This document shows, in pieces, positions 33,241 to 44,161 of a stretch of 64,000 bases of DNA. Numbering within the stretch: the first letter of the stretch is position 1; each line of letters starts with the position of its first letter. The position numbers were made by a program, and so were the translations under genes. This DNA comes from Harmothoe impar (lineage: Eukaryota > Annelida > Polychaeta > Phyllodocida > Polynoidae), in contig OX381707.1 in NCBI GenBank assembly GCA_947462335.1, positions 65,242,816-65,306,815 on the forward strand, written 5' to 3'. The notes under the pieces were generated by a model, which was not told where the DNA came from, made no database searches, and saw only the letters and a list, made by a program, of their open reading frames with translations.

Positions 33241-35382
33241 GATCTTGAGGGTCGGGGATGGCTGGGGATGGGGGGGGGGGGGGGGGGCACTGGGTCTCGT
33301 TGACGACGGGAATGGTGACGAGACTTGTGATGTGAGCAGCTCTCATGCATGGTCAAAGTCAAATGTCGTCTGTATCTCTTACAATCATTTGCCCGCGCTT
33401 TTTAAGTCTCTGTATACACAGGGCTGTATCTACATCACCACCCTTCGATTGGTCCCTTCTCTGACACGACATCTTCAATATTCCACCATGCCATGCAATA
33501 TAAACTCCTGAACATTTGAGAATCTGTCCTTTGTTTTCGTCTTCGGAGTTTTTGTAAATAAAGTGTAAGAAGAGGAGCGGAGATGGGTGTCGGGTAATAT
33601 AAGTTGGTGAGGTGGGAGGCTGTGGTGGGGCGGGGCAGGTTGAAGGGGTACTCTGGTGCCGGATCTCTGTGATCCTTAGCCCGGTAATGACACGGTGGAG
33701 GCCCGAGGTCAACCCCCGTCAGACCCGCGCGCTAATAGCCTACAAGATAAAAGCTACGCCGCATTTCACAGAACTCTCAGGAATGTCACACCACCATTTC
33801 GCTGCCCATCGTCTTGGAGAGTGAATTATGCCAAAATGGAAGGCCCCAGGGCAAGGCGCGGAGCAGGCATAAAGTAGTTAGATACGGTACTTTGATACTG
33901 AGTGGAATTATGCTGTAGGAATAGATAATACATATATATCAGCAGCTGATCTAGCACACGCTCCTCTCTTGCCTGAAGTAGGCTCCTTTTATATGTGGCG
34001 GTGCCTATATGCTCCTATGGCTCTTGATGGCCTTATATTAAGGAGAAAAGTAAATTACAGGCTAGACCATCCAGGCTGGATATGCTGCTGCATGCTATGT
34101 AGAAGTAATGTCTGAGAATGGATAATATAACAAGGACAGCATGAAAGATGCAGAACTGGAAGCTCGAGAAACATGTATATTCTAAATAGGGCAGGAAGAA
34201 ACCTGAGGAACCCAGAGATAAGACTTGTGGTATCGGGAGTGCAGAGGCCCGAGGTTGAGACGTGAGGTAGTACGGCTTTATGATGAAAGACAGGGCTGGC
34301 AGGCCTTCAATAAAGAACCCTAAACGACCCTTCAAGCAGACAGAACAGCATGACATTTCAACCATCCTTTAATCAGAGGTGACCCGCAGCCCCAGAGGAT
34401 TGAGGGATGGCTCGGCGGGATAGGAACTAGTCCATACCTACAGACAGGGCGTGGACTGACGGGGCCGAGCACTAACGACCCCTAACGAGCTCAACGTTAT
34501 CAGCATCGGCGCTACACTGGAGCCGCTGTCAATCTAACGCCGCTGCTACCGCTGAGCTCTGACTGAGATAGACACCGGTCCCGGGTTCGATGGTGGCCAT
34601 CTTGCCCCTGCTAATTGATGCCACATAAGGTCAATTAGATGTGTGGTTACCATCATGCCCTCTACCTAAAGAGGGCAGTGGGCAATGTTTCTCCTCCTTC
34701 TCATATGCTGTATTACAGCTCGGATTGCCCATTTTTTGTGCTAGGTAGAGAATGAAATTCTGCATCTGCTCATGTCTGCTTCGACCCAGTGAGCCAATCA
34801 CAGCAAGATGAGCAACATATAATGCAATATTTTGGTTGTTTCAGCCCAAAGTGGGGGCAGACAAGCTGTAATCTGTCTAATCTCTCTGAAATCCACCCCA
34901 TCCCCCCAATAAAATGTCAACATTACCCCTCCCTCCCTTATATGACCCCTCCCAGTGGGAGGTATGTCAGACTCATTAGAGATTTGGGGGCAGATACCAC
35001 CTGCTGTGACCCCCTGCTAAGCATAAATAATTGTAGATAACTTTCATCTTACCTACGACCTTGACCTACCCCACCCCTACCCCACCCTCCTCCTCTGAGA
35101 ACCCGGGACCGGTGCCTATATCCTCCAGTTCAGGCACCGGCTCCAGTGTACATCGGCGCCCTCAGTCCAGTGGTATAGACAGGGCTGAGGGAAGGGAGCA
35201 AGGGGCGGAAACGGAAGTGGTCGGCAGTGGTGGTGGAGAAAGGCGTGCAGGAGATTGAGGGCACTTGGCGAGTTGCTCATGATGCTGAATGAATGTATCT
35301 CTATGTATAGGTGGGCGGTGAAGGTGGAGGAAACAGCAGCTCTCAACGCCAAGTAATAAGGCCAGTCTCAGCAATGAGTAGA
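33241..35382. other. intron stretch with scattered CpG-rich patches
   Basis: Includes a CpG-rich patch at about 34440-34610 with repeated CTAACG strings and a B-box-like GGGTTCGATGG (~34583), which has no matching A box on the same strand. No gene, no clear repeat ends. Confidence 0.4.
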
Positions 35383-35739
35383 GAGCAGCTCAATGGTCTC
35401 AGACACGTTACCATTGGCTTAGCTCGTACAATATGTGCACACGTGCGAACCAGGTATGTATTCATGCATGTATGTAGACCATACTGAGCGGATACATTCC
35501 GGAGGGGAAATTGGTGCATGCATCATGGCAAGATTTTTTTAAACCATGGAACTAGGGGCATGGTGCTGTCATTAAAGGACTAAACCACCCACGTCCCCTC
35601 CCGTGACGAGCAGCTCCTGGACAGCTCGCACACAGACAGACCACCACGGCACGATAAACTCATTAGGTGCAGGAGGCGCCCTAACTAGATTAATGACAGG
35701 AGGTGTTGATGGCCGCAGGAGCAGCTCGCCGAGCAGCTC
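35383..35739. promoter_or_regulatory. four GAGCAGCTC sites in 357 bp
   Basis: The nonamer lies at 35383, 35608, 35719 and 35731; the last two are only 12 bp apart (GAGCAGCTC, GCC, GAGCAGCTC). TAAT cores occur between them (CTAGATTAATGAC ~35686). The region is unique-looking and not inside a listed repeat. The best candidate in the window for a discrete enhancer that uses this motif. Confidence 0.5.
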
Positions 35740-38247
35740 AGGGGGAGGCAGAGACATCTAGCGACAAGCGCATAAATCATTACCTCCTCTGGCCCAGCCT
35801 CAGGAATGCGATATGGGCTGAAAGGGGTGGGCTGGGGAAGCCATATACATAGAGCTGCTAAACTGCTGAATGGGGGGACAGAATAGACTTGCTGATATCT
35901 CTAAATGATTGTGTGGAAGCTCACCAATTTGTTCAAAAGACGACATAATGAAACTCTCTCTCCTTAACACCAAAGAGTGTATGAATTAGATATCACATGG
36001 TCCATGTACAAATATATTACGAAAACTCTGCTAGATCCCCATTAGGGATAATTATGCCATAGAAGTGTTTTCCCCCAGTAAATGCAAGCTATTGTAAATG
36101 GACACGAGAATTCTACATTTCAACTTGATGTGATTGTTGTGATCACATGAACTCGGAGGCAGGGCAGATCATTTGCCACTCTTATGAATTGACAAAAATA
36201 AAGGACATGGCCTTGTGCACGTCGACACCCAACCGAAGCCATGAGGGCAGAATGGCTATAACAGACATGGCAGGCCCCAAAACAATGCTATACTTCTGCT
36301 GATGTGAACAGGGCCAGGGTGACCCTGGTGTGTAGGGTGATGGTAGTTTACTATAGCATGGTGCTTAGTAAGGGTACAACAACAAAAGTGGCCGATTAGC
36401 CACCCGCTAAACACCCCACTGTGTAAACACTACAAGCTTTTGTTACACCAGAAACAGCCGCCTGTGGAAAGTATCATCTCTGCCTGTAATAGCCATGTTT
36501 TGTTGTTGAGAAGGAGCTGCCGTGCTGGTAGAGGGCAGGCAGGAGGCAAATGAGGGCTTTGTGGGTAATGAGGTTGACTTTAGGCTACTACATGTACATT
36601 ATTTCTTTTGAATCTCAGAAAATTACATTACCTGTACATACAGTACATCCTTAAAGCGCAATCACCAATATTGAGCAACGACTTGGTAATCCCCACAGGG
36701 TTGCAAGAAGGAAATCCTAATAGTGATGGCAACAGGAAACTTGAAATACTGTAAAGGGAATCCATGGAACAAACTCATACACTGGGATATATGTTCCATA
36801 TTGGAGGGGTGATGCACATGTATTTAATGCAGACATGGAAACAGACAATGTATCGTGATAGGGAAGGCATATTATACACTGATTTACTTTTGACAAGAGC
36901 GACAGCATAGTATAAGAAAAGCAAAGAAGAGGCACACAGATAGAAATGAAGAGACAGAGGGTTACAATAATGAAAGGCTGTATTGTATGACGGCGGTCCG
37001 TGTGTTGTACATGTACTAGTAAAACCCCTTTGGCCGCCTTGAGTAGAACCTCCTGTTTTCACGACCTAACGCCAGGGGGAGCAAATTGGACCCCCACCAA
37101 CACGTGACCTTCTCCTTGTACACAGCGCCCCCTCTGAGACCAAAAGGAACTAAACTAAAATTCATTCTACTCCTCTAGTAAAATGAACAACATGTCAAGA
37201 CCAAAACTTCCAGGTGGCATATACATGTGAGCTGATTTAAGATTTAATATCCAAAATAAATATATATAAATGGCCTTGTTTTGATAGTGCAATGTTTCTA
37301 TAGTTTGTATCTGACAAATAACATATACATATTAAGGCTTTCTACCTCTGGAGGTGACTAGGGTGCGGGGACATGCATACAGCAGGGGTTAGGGTTGGGT
37401 GGTAGGTCGGTTGTAGGAGACAGAGTGAAGGTCACCGTGGAAGAACCCACTGACCCTGGTACCCGGCGGGACACCGTCACCAGTATAGCACCTCCTGCTG
37501 ATCACCAGCCCCCTCAGACACTTGTTCTGTCTACTCAGGGCTTTACACTGTGTCAGGGTTAAATAGATAGAGGCAGCTAATTACAGCAGCTCAACACACC
37601 TCTCGTTGTATATTCTGGGAACTTGGCGTCTTCTGGTCATGATATCAGATGTCTGGGTCACAAAGCGGTCCTCAAAAACCACTTCAATGCCACAATAGCA
37701 GAATACATGTTCTACTCTACATGTATGTAATTGTCTGATCTGGTTCTTTCTCAGAAAACAACAGTGCAATTTCAAGGGGATTTGAATTTTTCTTCAATCC
37801 GTAATTCGAATGAATATGACTTGAGTTGAGACAGTTTTTAGAGGTGTAAATCAGGTCATGTATGATGGCTTAGTATGTTCTCACCTCGTGTGGCATTCTA
37901 ACTTCTCCCCTTGACAAAGACCAGTACCCCAGCCCATGCCGCCATTCCTCCAGTACCCCCTCAGCAGGAGCGTGCTCCATGCCTGGGGCCGGTAACATGT
38001 TACCACAGGTGCCCGTGGGCCCTGGTGTGGTTTCCCCAGCCTCCAGCATTGCCGTGCTGCCGCTGCCGCCTTCCGCCGCCCCCTGCCCCTCCCGGCCCAC
38101 CCCGCGCCTACCGCGCCGCTCCTTATCAAAAGCTGCCGACCCTCGATTTATGGCCTGATCGCCTCCCCCGCGACCGGAACCAGAAATAGGCGTCTGACAA
38201 ATGGCCACCTGACCGCCCTGCCTGCAGTGCATGCTGGGATGCGCTGT
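35740..38247. other. intron stretch with few features
   Basis: Non-coding; TACATGTA occurs at about 36590, 37004 and 37720. A GC-rich Pro/Arg-like frame at 37870-38232 is low complexity. No gene. Confidence 0.45.
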
Positions 38248-39003
38248 TACTGTTCTACAAGGCCATGTGTGGGACCGCTGTTCTACAAGCCATGCAGACC
38301 ACCTATTTTGTTTTACAAGGCGATGTGGGACTGCCCTACTGTTCTACAAGCCATATGTGGGACTGCCCTGCCTGGCCAATGCCCTGATATTCTTGAGGAC
38401 CGTTTGTGGGACTGCATGTGCTGTTATACTACAAGCAGGGCCATGTGTAGGACTCCTTGTACTGCTTCTCAAGAAGGACATGTGTGGGACTGCCCTGCTT
38501 TTCTAGAAGGCCATGGGTGAGACTGTCCTGCTTTTCTGGAAGGCCATGTGTGGGACTGCCCTGCTTTTCTAGAAGGTCATGTGTGGGACTGCCCTGCTTT
38601 TCTAGAAGGTCATGTGTGGGACTGCCCTGCTTTTCTACAAGGCCATGTGTGGGACTGCCCTGCTTTTCTACAAGGCTATGTGTGGACTGCCCTGCTTTTC
38701 TAGAAGGCCATGGGTGGGACTGCCCTGCTTTTCTAGAAGGCCATGGGTGGGACTGCCCTGCTTTTCTACAAGGCTATGTGTGGGACTGCCCTGCTTTTCT
38801 ACAAGGCTATGTGTGGACTGCCCTGCTTTTCTACAAGGCCATGTGTGGGACTGCCCTGCTTTTCTACAAGGCCATGTGTGGGACTGCCCTGCTTTTCTAC
38901 AAGGCTATGTGTGGACTGCCCTGCTTTTCTACAAGGCCATGTGTGGGACTGCCCTGCTTTTCTACAAGGCCATGTGTGGGACTGCCCTGCTTTTCTACAA
39001 TAT
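38248..39003 (+). repeat. 33-bp minisatellite
   Basis: The unit is CTGCTTTTCTACAAGGCC followed by ATGTGTGGGACTGCC. About 16 regular units lie at 38484-39003, preceded by diverged units from 38248. Some units lose one G (32 bp), and early units read CTAGAAGG instead of CTACAAGG. Because 33 is a multiple of three, the plus frames stay open for long stretches and read as an 11-residue repeat (CFSTRPCVGLP), but the one-base deletions shift frame repeatedly and no start or domain supports a protein. Confidence 0.95.
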
Positions 39004-40415
39004 CATATGTCCCTGGATTCTCTGCAGTGTCCTGGCCATGTGTTAGAATCTACTTTAGAGCCTGCGTCAGGCGGCGTTTGGGCAGAGACTAATACAGGGT
39101 GTATTGGAGCTGCTGGCGGCGCCTGAGGGCACTGAAGGCTGAGATGGGGCAATAACCAGCAGCAGGAGTCAGGGGCACCTGGAGGAGGCAGGAGGAGGCC
39201 GCGGGACGAAGGGCAACCCCCACCTGAGGGCAAGGCGAGCAGCACGGAGCAGGGCGCTCGTAAACGTCGCCCCCACTTACCCAAGTCGGAGCTCATTGCT
39301 GCACCAAGCGGCCAGACCAGGAGAAGGGTGGGGCACAGTACTAGGGGAATGGGCGGGGGAGGAAATGGATACTGTAGTGTTTGGCCGGTCCAGCAGGGGG
39401 CGCCGCGGTAAGCACATCCGGTACAAGGCGCATGCGCGCACGTAAATGTCGCCGACGGCGGAATGGGGACCCCGGAGGGGGTGAAATGGATACATGGGGG
39501 AAGCAAGGGGAGGGGGAAGGACGGTATGATGTGAAAGGGTGGGGTTATAGATGTCCGCATGGAAAGTTGAAGGGATAAGAATAGAGAAAAATACCAGAGG
39601 CCTAGACAGGAGATCGGAGATTGAAACCTATACAACGAGAGTATAACGACATGATCTACAACCCCATTGGGTCCTGCTCCCTCCCCATCCGGCTGCTTGA
39701 AATCTAAATCAGAGCTCGCGCGAAAAAGCCATCCTAAAAAACAACTCATAAAATAGGAACAAATCTGACTGACCTGCACCAACCAGCTAAAAAGGCCACC
39801 AAAAAGTGCCACAAAAAGCTCTAACCATTCTGTACTGATTATAGGACGATGTTTAGTCTGGTAATGTTAGCCGTGTCACAACAGTATCATCTCCATGGCC
39901 ACAGTGTTGAGTTGCCATTGTGGTCCTTTATTTTTACATGATTTGGTGCCTCACCATGTGGGTGTCATAATCAGCCTTACAAGCATGTTTCAAACTGACA
40001 TTGCAGTTATAATAAATTTGACAAAAATAAGCGTTTGGATGCTGGGTGTGACACGTAGACCACCCTTAAACATGTTCCAACCTGCATGCCCTTGGCATTT
40101 GCCGTCCTCCCAATACCCTTGATAATATACTTTAATATAATTATTGTATACATCCTGTAATGGTAATCAATAGCTCAATCATCAATCGACCCACTTATAT
40201 ATCTGAAATATCCCCTCACACATGTATCAAGCCCCCCCCCCGGTCGCAAGTTTTCCCCTCTCATCGCAATTATTTCAAAACTTATCACCCCCCCTCCATT
40301 CTTTCGAAACTTATCACCCCCCAGTTCTCCGCCCACATCTGCAAGTGTTAACAATTACACGTCATGGGTTGTAGCCATGGTATGTAATGTGCTGCCAACT
40401 CTTGTGGAACAGAGT
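39004..40415. other. intron stretch with a CTCF and NRF1 patch
   Basis: CCAGCAGGGGGCGCC (39390-39404) is a textbook CTCF motif, and the NRF1 palindrome GCGCATGCGC follows at 39428-39437. A 269-codon minus-strand ORF (39003-39812) crosses this patch but is Pro/Leu/Ser-rich without any domain, so I do not call it a gene. The rest is AT-rich. Confidence 0.45.
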
Positions 40416-40470
40416 GAGCTGCTCCCCGGAGCTGCTCCAGTGTCTGATGTGAAAACCTCCTGAGCTGCTC
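40416..40470. promoter_or_regulatory. three GAGCTGCTC sites in 55 bp
   Basis: The reverse-complement form of the nonamer occurs at 40416-40424, 40429-40437 and 40462-40470, giving GAGCTGCTC with 4-bp and 24-bp gaps. This is the tightest group in the window. Flanking sequence is not repetitive. Confidence 0.5.
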
Positions 40471-41927
40471 CTTTTTCACCATTGTCTCCTCCAGCAGTAT
40501 TAGCAGTAATACTGATTGTAAGCAAATGTTCTGGGCACTAAAAACATCACTTTCTATTACGGCCCCAGGCCAAACGGTGTATGTCAGGATCAAGTCCATA
40601 CAAGTACTTGCTTGTCAGAGTTGTAGCCTGCCATTGTTCACCAAGGCCCAGTGTGTTACATGTACATAGATATACTTCAACTGTTCTTAGATCCCTGGAT
40701 CCCAATTTTTGTTATGTATTGGATCTCTTCTCACACACACATTATTTCTAGAGATCTGATTCGTAGGAAAATAATAAGATTACTGTGAAACAAAAAAAGG
40801 AGAAGGATATTAAAAGGCACCAACATTAACAATAAAGACAGTACTATGTAATCCTATGTAGTGGGGGTTGAGAAGGCATCAGGGTTTATTCATCGTGACT
40901 ACCAAGGTGGCCACTTTCCTCTCAGGTTTCACTTTAGGGGAATTATTACCAATAAAGACGGAGAGAAGGTAATTTGTCAAAGTCAGTACCAAGGGTGGGA
41001 AATTGCCTCCCTCCTAAGTGATTCCCATGGTCCTGGTGATTATTGTCCTTGGAATTGGAACCAGTCCCTCCACCGTGGTCTCTGCTTAAATCAAGCAGAA
41101 CCAATGCCGTCAATGCCCTGTAAGTGGCAATATAATGATCTCTTGGGGTTTCTTTGAAGTGACATGTCTTCACTACACAGTAAAACTCACACCCAGAGAT
41201 CCTGTTTGTCCTATTCAAATCAACCAGAACGACCCCGCATGTTTTGAGGCAATGGAATCTCCTGGAGACTATATATGGTTTAGAGGGGCGTGTTTCTTGT
41301 AAAGCAGTCCAAAGAACATCAACACACTTAAGAGTGTTGATAATAATGGCATTGCATCAACTTTGATTCTCGTAATAATCACAAACAAGGAATACATATG
41401 GATGCCATTGTGCCAAGTGTAGATAAAAGATTAAAAACATAAATAAAAGAATAAATGTTATGACAAGTATATATAGAAATGGAGGGAGATCTACAACAAG
41501 GATGCAGTCTTAAGATTGCAGATCTAGGGGAGGTGTGTGGTGAGGTGATAGATGGCACACAAGGCCCAATTAGCCTAATGACCCACTGCTTATAACTAAC
41601 TGACATGGACAGGCGATAATAAAAGTAGTCCCGGCCTCGGATGGCTGTGACACATGGATGACAGAGCCGCATGGGAGAGGCAAAAGGGTAAGAGACGAAA
41701 GGTAAAGGGGGGTAGGGGTCAGAAGAAGGGGTCAGAAAAGGCGGTTATATCGTGAATGAGAAGGGGAAAATATGAGGAATTAGCAAGAAATAAAGGAAAC
41801 ACCATATAAGGCAGTCTTGGAGATGTTAATGATTAATACGAGGTGTAGGCCAGAAGCAAACATTGATAACATAGAGTAAAACAAATAATATTATGGCATG
41901 AGAAGGGAGAGGGGAGTAGGACGATGG
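40471..41927. other. intron stretch, nothing recognised
   Basis: Unique-looking. A 98-codon plus ORF at 40861-41157 has varied composition but no domain I recognise. No repeat ends. Confidence 0.45.
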
Positions 41928-42170
41928 AAGATGGCGGTTGTAAGCCACCATTAGAGATAAGAGCCGTGGCTGTAATCACATCAGGTGAGCAGCAAGGAGA
42001 CAGGGGGTGCCGGATTAGCGGAGCACGGCCTGGGGGTGTGGCGGATTAGTGGTAATCCGCCGCGACGTGCACTACGTTGTGTGGCCTGGGAGCGCGGATG
42101 AATAAGCGCCAAATGAGGTGTGCTGAGGTTAAGGAGGCTGGCGGGCGGGGCCTGTTACCATGGTAATCCA
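41928..42170. promoter_or_regulatory. YY1, K50-homeodomain dyad and RFX X-box module
   Basis: AAGATGGCGG (41928-41937, YY1-like); CGGATTAGCGG (~42010); a perfect dyad GGCGGATTA-GTGG-TAATCCGCC (42040-42061) made of two inverted TAATCC sites, the target of K50 homeodomains such as Otx, Gsc and Pitx; and GTTACCATGGTAATC (42153-42167), a near-perfect RFX X-box palindrome. Lbx itself has Gln50, so the dyad would be an upstream input and not autoregulation. Strong candidate regulatory element by motif content alone. Confidence 0.45.
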
Positions 42171-42387
42171 ACCCTGATTACAGGTGACAGTGGGCCGGGG
42201 ATGGGCCTCCAGGAAGCAGGGGGGAGTAGGGGCAGGATGAATGGGAAAGTGGAGTTGAGGTACATTCAGAAGTCTTATCAAATAGTCAGATTATGGCTAT
42301 TTTTTAAAAATCTATAGTCGACTCTTGTCTACTTAAAAAGAGGCAATTTTTAAAGATGAATAAAGCCAACACAACCCAAGGCCAAAT

Positions 42388-42659
42388 AAAAAAAAAGGTT
42401 GGTTTCCGGTAACATGGTCCGAAAACACAGACCCGGCCGGTCGGATTTTTTTTTTTTTTTTAATTTTTTTTTTTTAAATTTTCCTAATTTAGGCCCAATT
42501 TTAGCGTTTTTCCTCTAAAATCCTTAAAAATTATCCTATTTACAAACCGTAAAAACCGGCATGTAGGGAAAATTTTGAAAAAGAGAAAAAAAAGGGGGGA
42601 CCCGGCCCTGTTTTGCTAGACCCGGTCGGGTTACCGGAAACAAACCCTTTTTTTTTTTG
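42388..42659. repeat. MITE with poly(A)/poly(T) and TTTCCGGTAAC ends
   Basis: About 270 bp. The left end A9 plus GGTTGGTTTCCGGTAAC mirrors the right end GTTACCGGAAACAAACCC plus T11. Inside, GACCCGGCCGGTCGG on the left mirrors AGACCCGGTCGGG on the right. The middle is A/T homopolymer-rich with no ORF. The target duplication is unclear. Confidence 0.75.
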
Positions 42660-44064
42660 GCCCAATTATAAAGTGTAAGCAATATTATTAGTCAAATGGC
42701 GTTGTATGGCTTAGATTAGATTTCATTAAATGTACGTTTCTAAAGCAGCGCTGCAAAAATGAGATGGGCTTTATCACAGGTAATTATCTAACGCGAACAA
42801 GAATGACTGACACTTCTTAATATTTAAAATGCACGCACATCTGCCTTAGCGTAACCTTCGGTAATTTGTCTTCTCGCGAAGTTCACATACGAGCTATACA
42901 TCTTATAATGATCACACACATCCACTTTGTCTGTGGGTAAAAAATAACACTGAAAATACCAAAGGGCCATCAATTAGTTTGGGTGGTCTAACAAACAGAG
43001 TGAGCGACACAAAGCATTCTTGATGTGTGGCACAGTAAATAACATCCTTATTTCTACATCTAATTAATGTCACTTTTTATATGCTTCTGTGAATGGATGA
43101 TTCAACTGTCTGTCCTGTTTTTGATTTCTTCCACAGTCGTATACATCTTTCACCTGGCCCTTGTACTTCCCCCTTCACTGTTGGCTTTCTTTGGAAAGAA
43201 ATGAAAAGGTTTCTGGACCCCACAAGTTGGGGATGTGTTTTGACAATGTGTGACATTGATTTACAGCTTACTCATTTCGCCGCCCTTTATGCTCTTTATC
43301 TCGATTCAAACCAGCCTGAATAGGAATCCCGGAGGTCATTCAGTAGTATGTACATATATATCCCTCACTGTTGAAAGGAAATAAATAAGGTAACAGATAC
43401 GGGGAAAGCTCTTATTTCCCATCCCAGTCATCGGTGGAAATGATTCGACAGCTGCCTTTGATTGGCGAGCTAAGCTAAAGGGAACTCTGGCGAAGGTGGC
43501 TTCTCTTGTACCGAACGGATGGCTTCACTGTATCATAATAATATGTAAGCGTCTGCATTGTATGGGTACACATGCAGTATTCATTATCGGAGTGGCTTCA
43601 CGGTGTTGCAGTGGCTTCTGGCTAAATTAGAATGGCTTCCTGCCATTGCAGTATTAAAGTACATGACACTCACACAGAAGTATTTCCGAGTTCTCCTGTG
43701 TGCTTGGTGAAGAAACTGCCCCGTTACATTATGAGAAGAATGCATATTTATAAGTGTGGTATCCATAAAGGGGGCAAGACTGACAGCTTGGGTGAGAGAG
43801 GGTAAGGGATAAAAGGCCCAGGTGACAGGGGATGAGAGCAAGGTGTCAACAGAGGAACCAAGTGGGCCGCGCTAATCTCATGTTTGACAAGTTCTGACGT
43901 CATTATAGTTGACAGGTACCAGCAGAATGAACCAGCCAAAGCTGCCGGGAACCAGCTCAAGGCCGAAGGTAGTTACCATGACGACGGGAATAATAGATGA
44001 TGTTATTGGAATGCATACATTAAAGGAATATTTAAAAAAAACTACATATTTAGATACATTTGTA
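42660..44064. other. intron stretch, nothing recognised
   Basis: AT-rich. One RFX-like GTTACCATGACGAC lies near 43972. The 76-codon ORF at 43093-43323 has no recognisable domain. Confidence 0.45.
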
Positions 44065-44161
44065 CGTGCCGATAGCAATTTACGCAAGAAAAATATCGTG
44101 CCGATAGCAATTTACGCAAGAAAAATATCGCTCTATTACGCAAGAAAAATATCGCTCTATG
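44065..44161. repeat. tandem repeat built on TTACGCAAGAAAAATATCG
   Basis: TTACGCAAGAAAAATATCG occurs three times. The first two units (32 bp) begin CGTGCCGATAGCAAT and are exact copies. The third is shorter and preceded by CGCTCTA, which also ends the array. Confidence 0.85.

Noticed and set aside
34551..34600. Possible tRNA gene from GGGTTCGATGG
   Set aside because: No A box at the right distance on the same strand, and no clover-leaf can be drawn. The A-box-like string nearby is on the opposite strand.
38457..39092. 211-codon ORF and two overlapping ORFs of 11-residue repeats
   Set aside because: Direct translation of the 33-bp minisatellite; one-base deletions shift the frame within the array and all three forward frames read similarly.
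39003..39812. 269-codon minus-strand ORF
   Set aside because: The longest frame apart from Lbx, but Pro/Leu/Ser-rich with no domain, no splice or promoter context, and it crosses the edge of the minisatellite. GC-rich chance frame.
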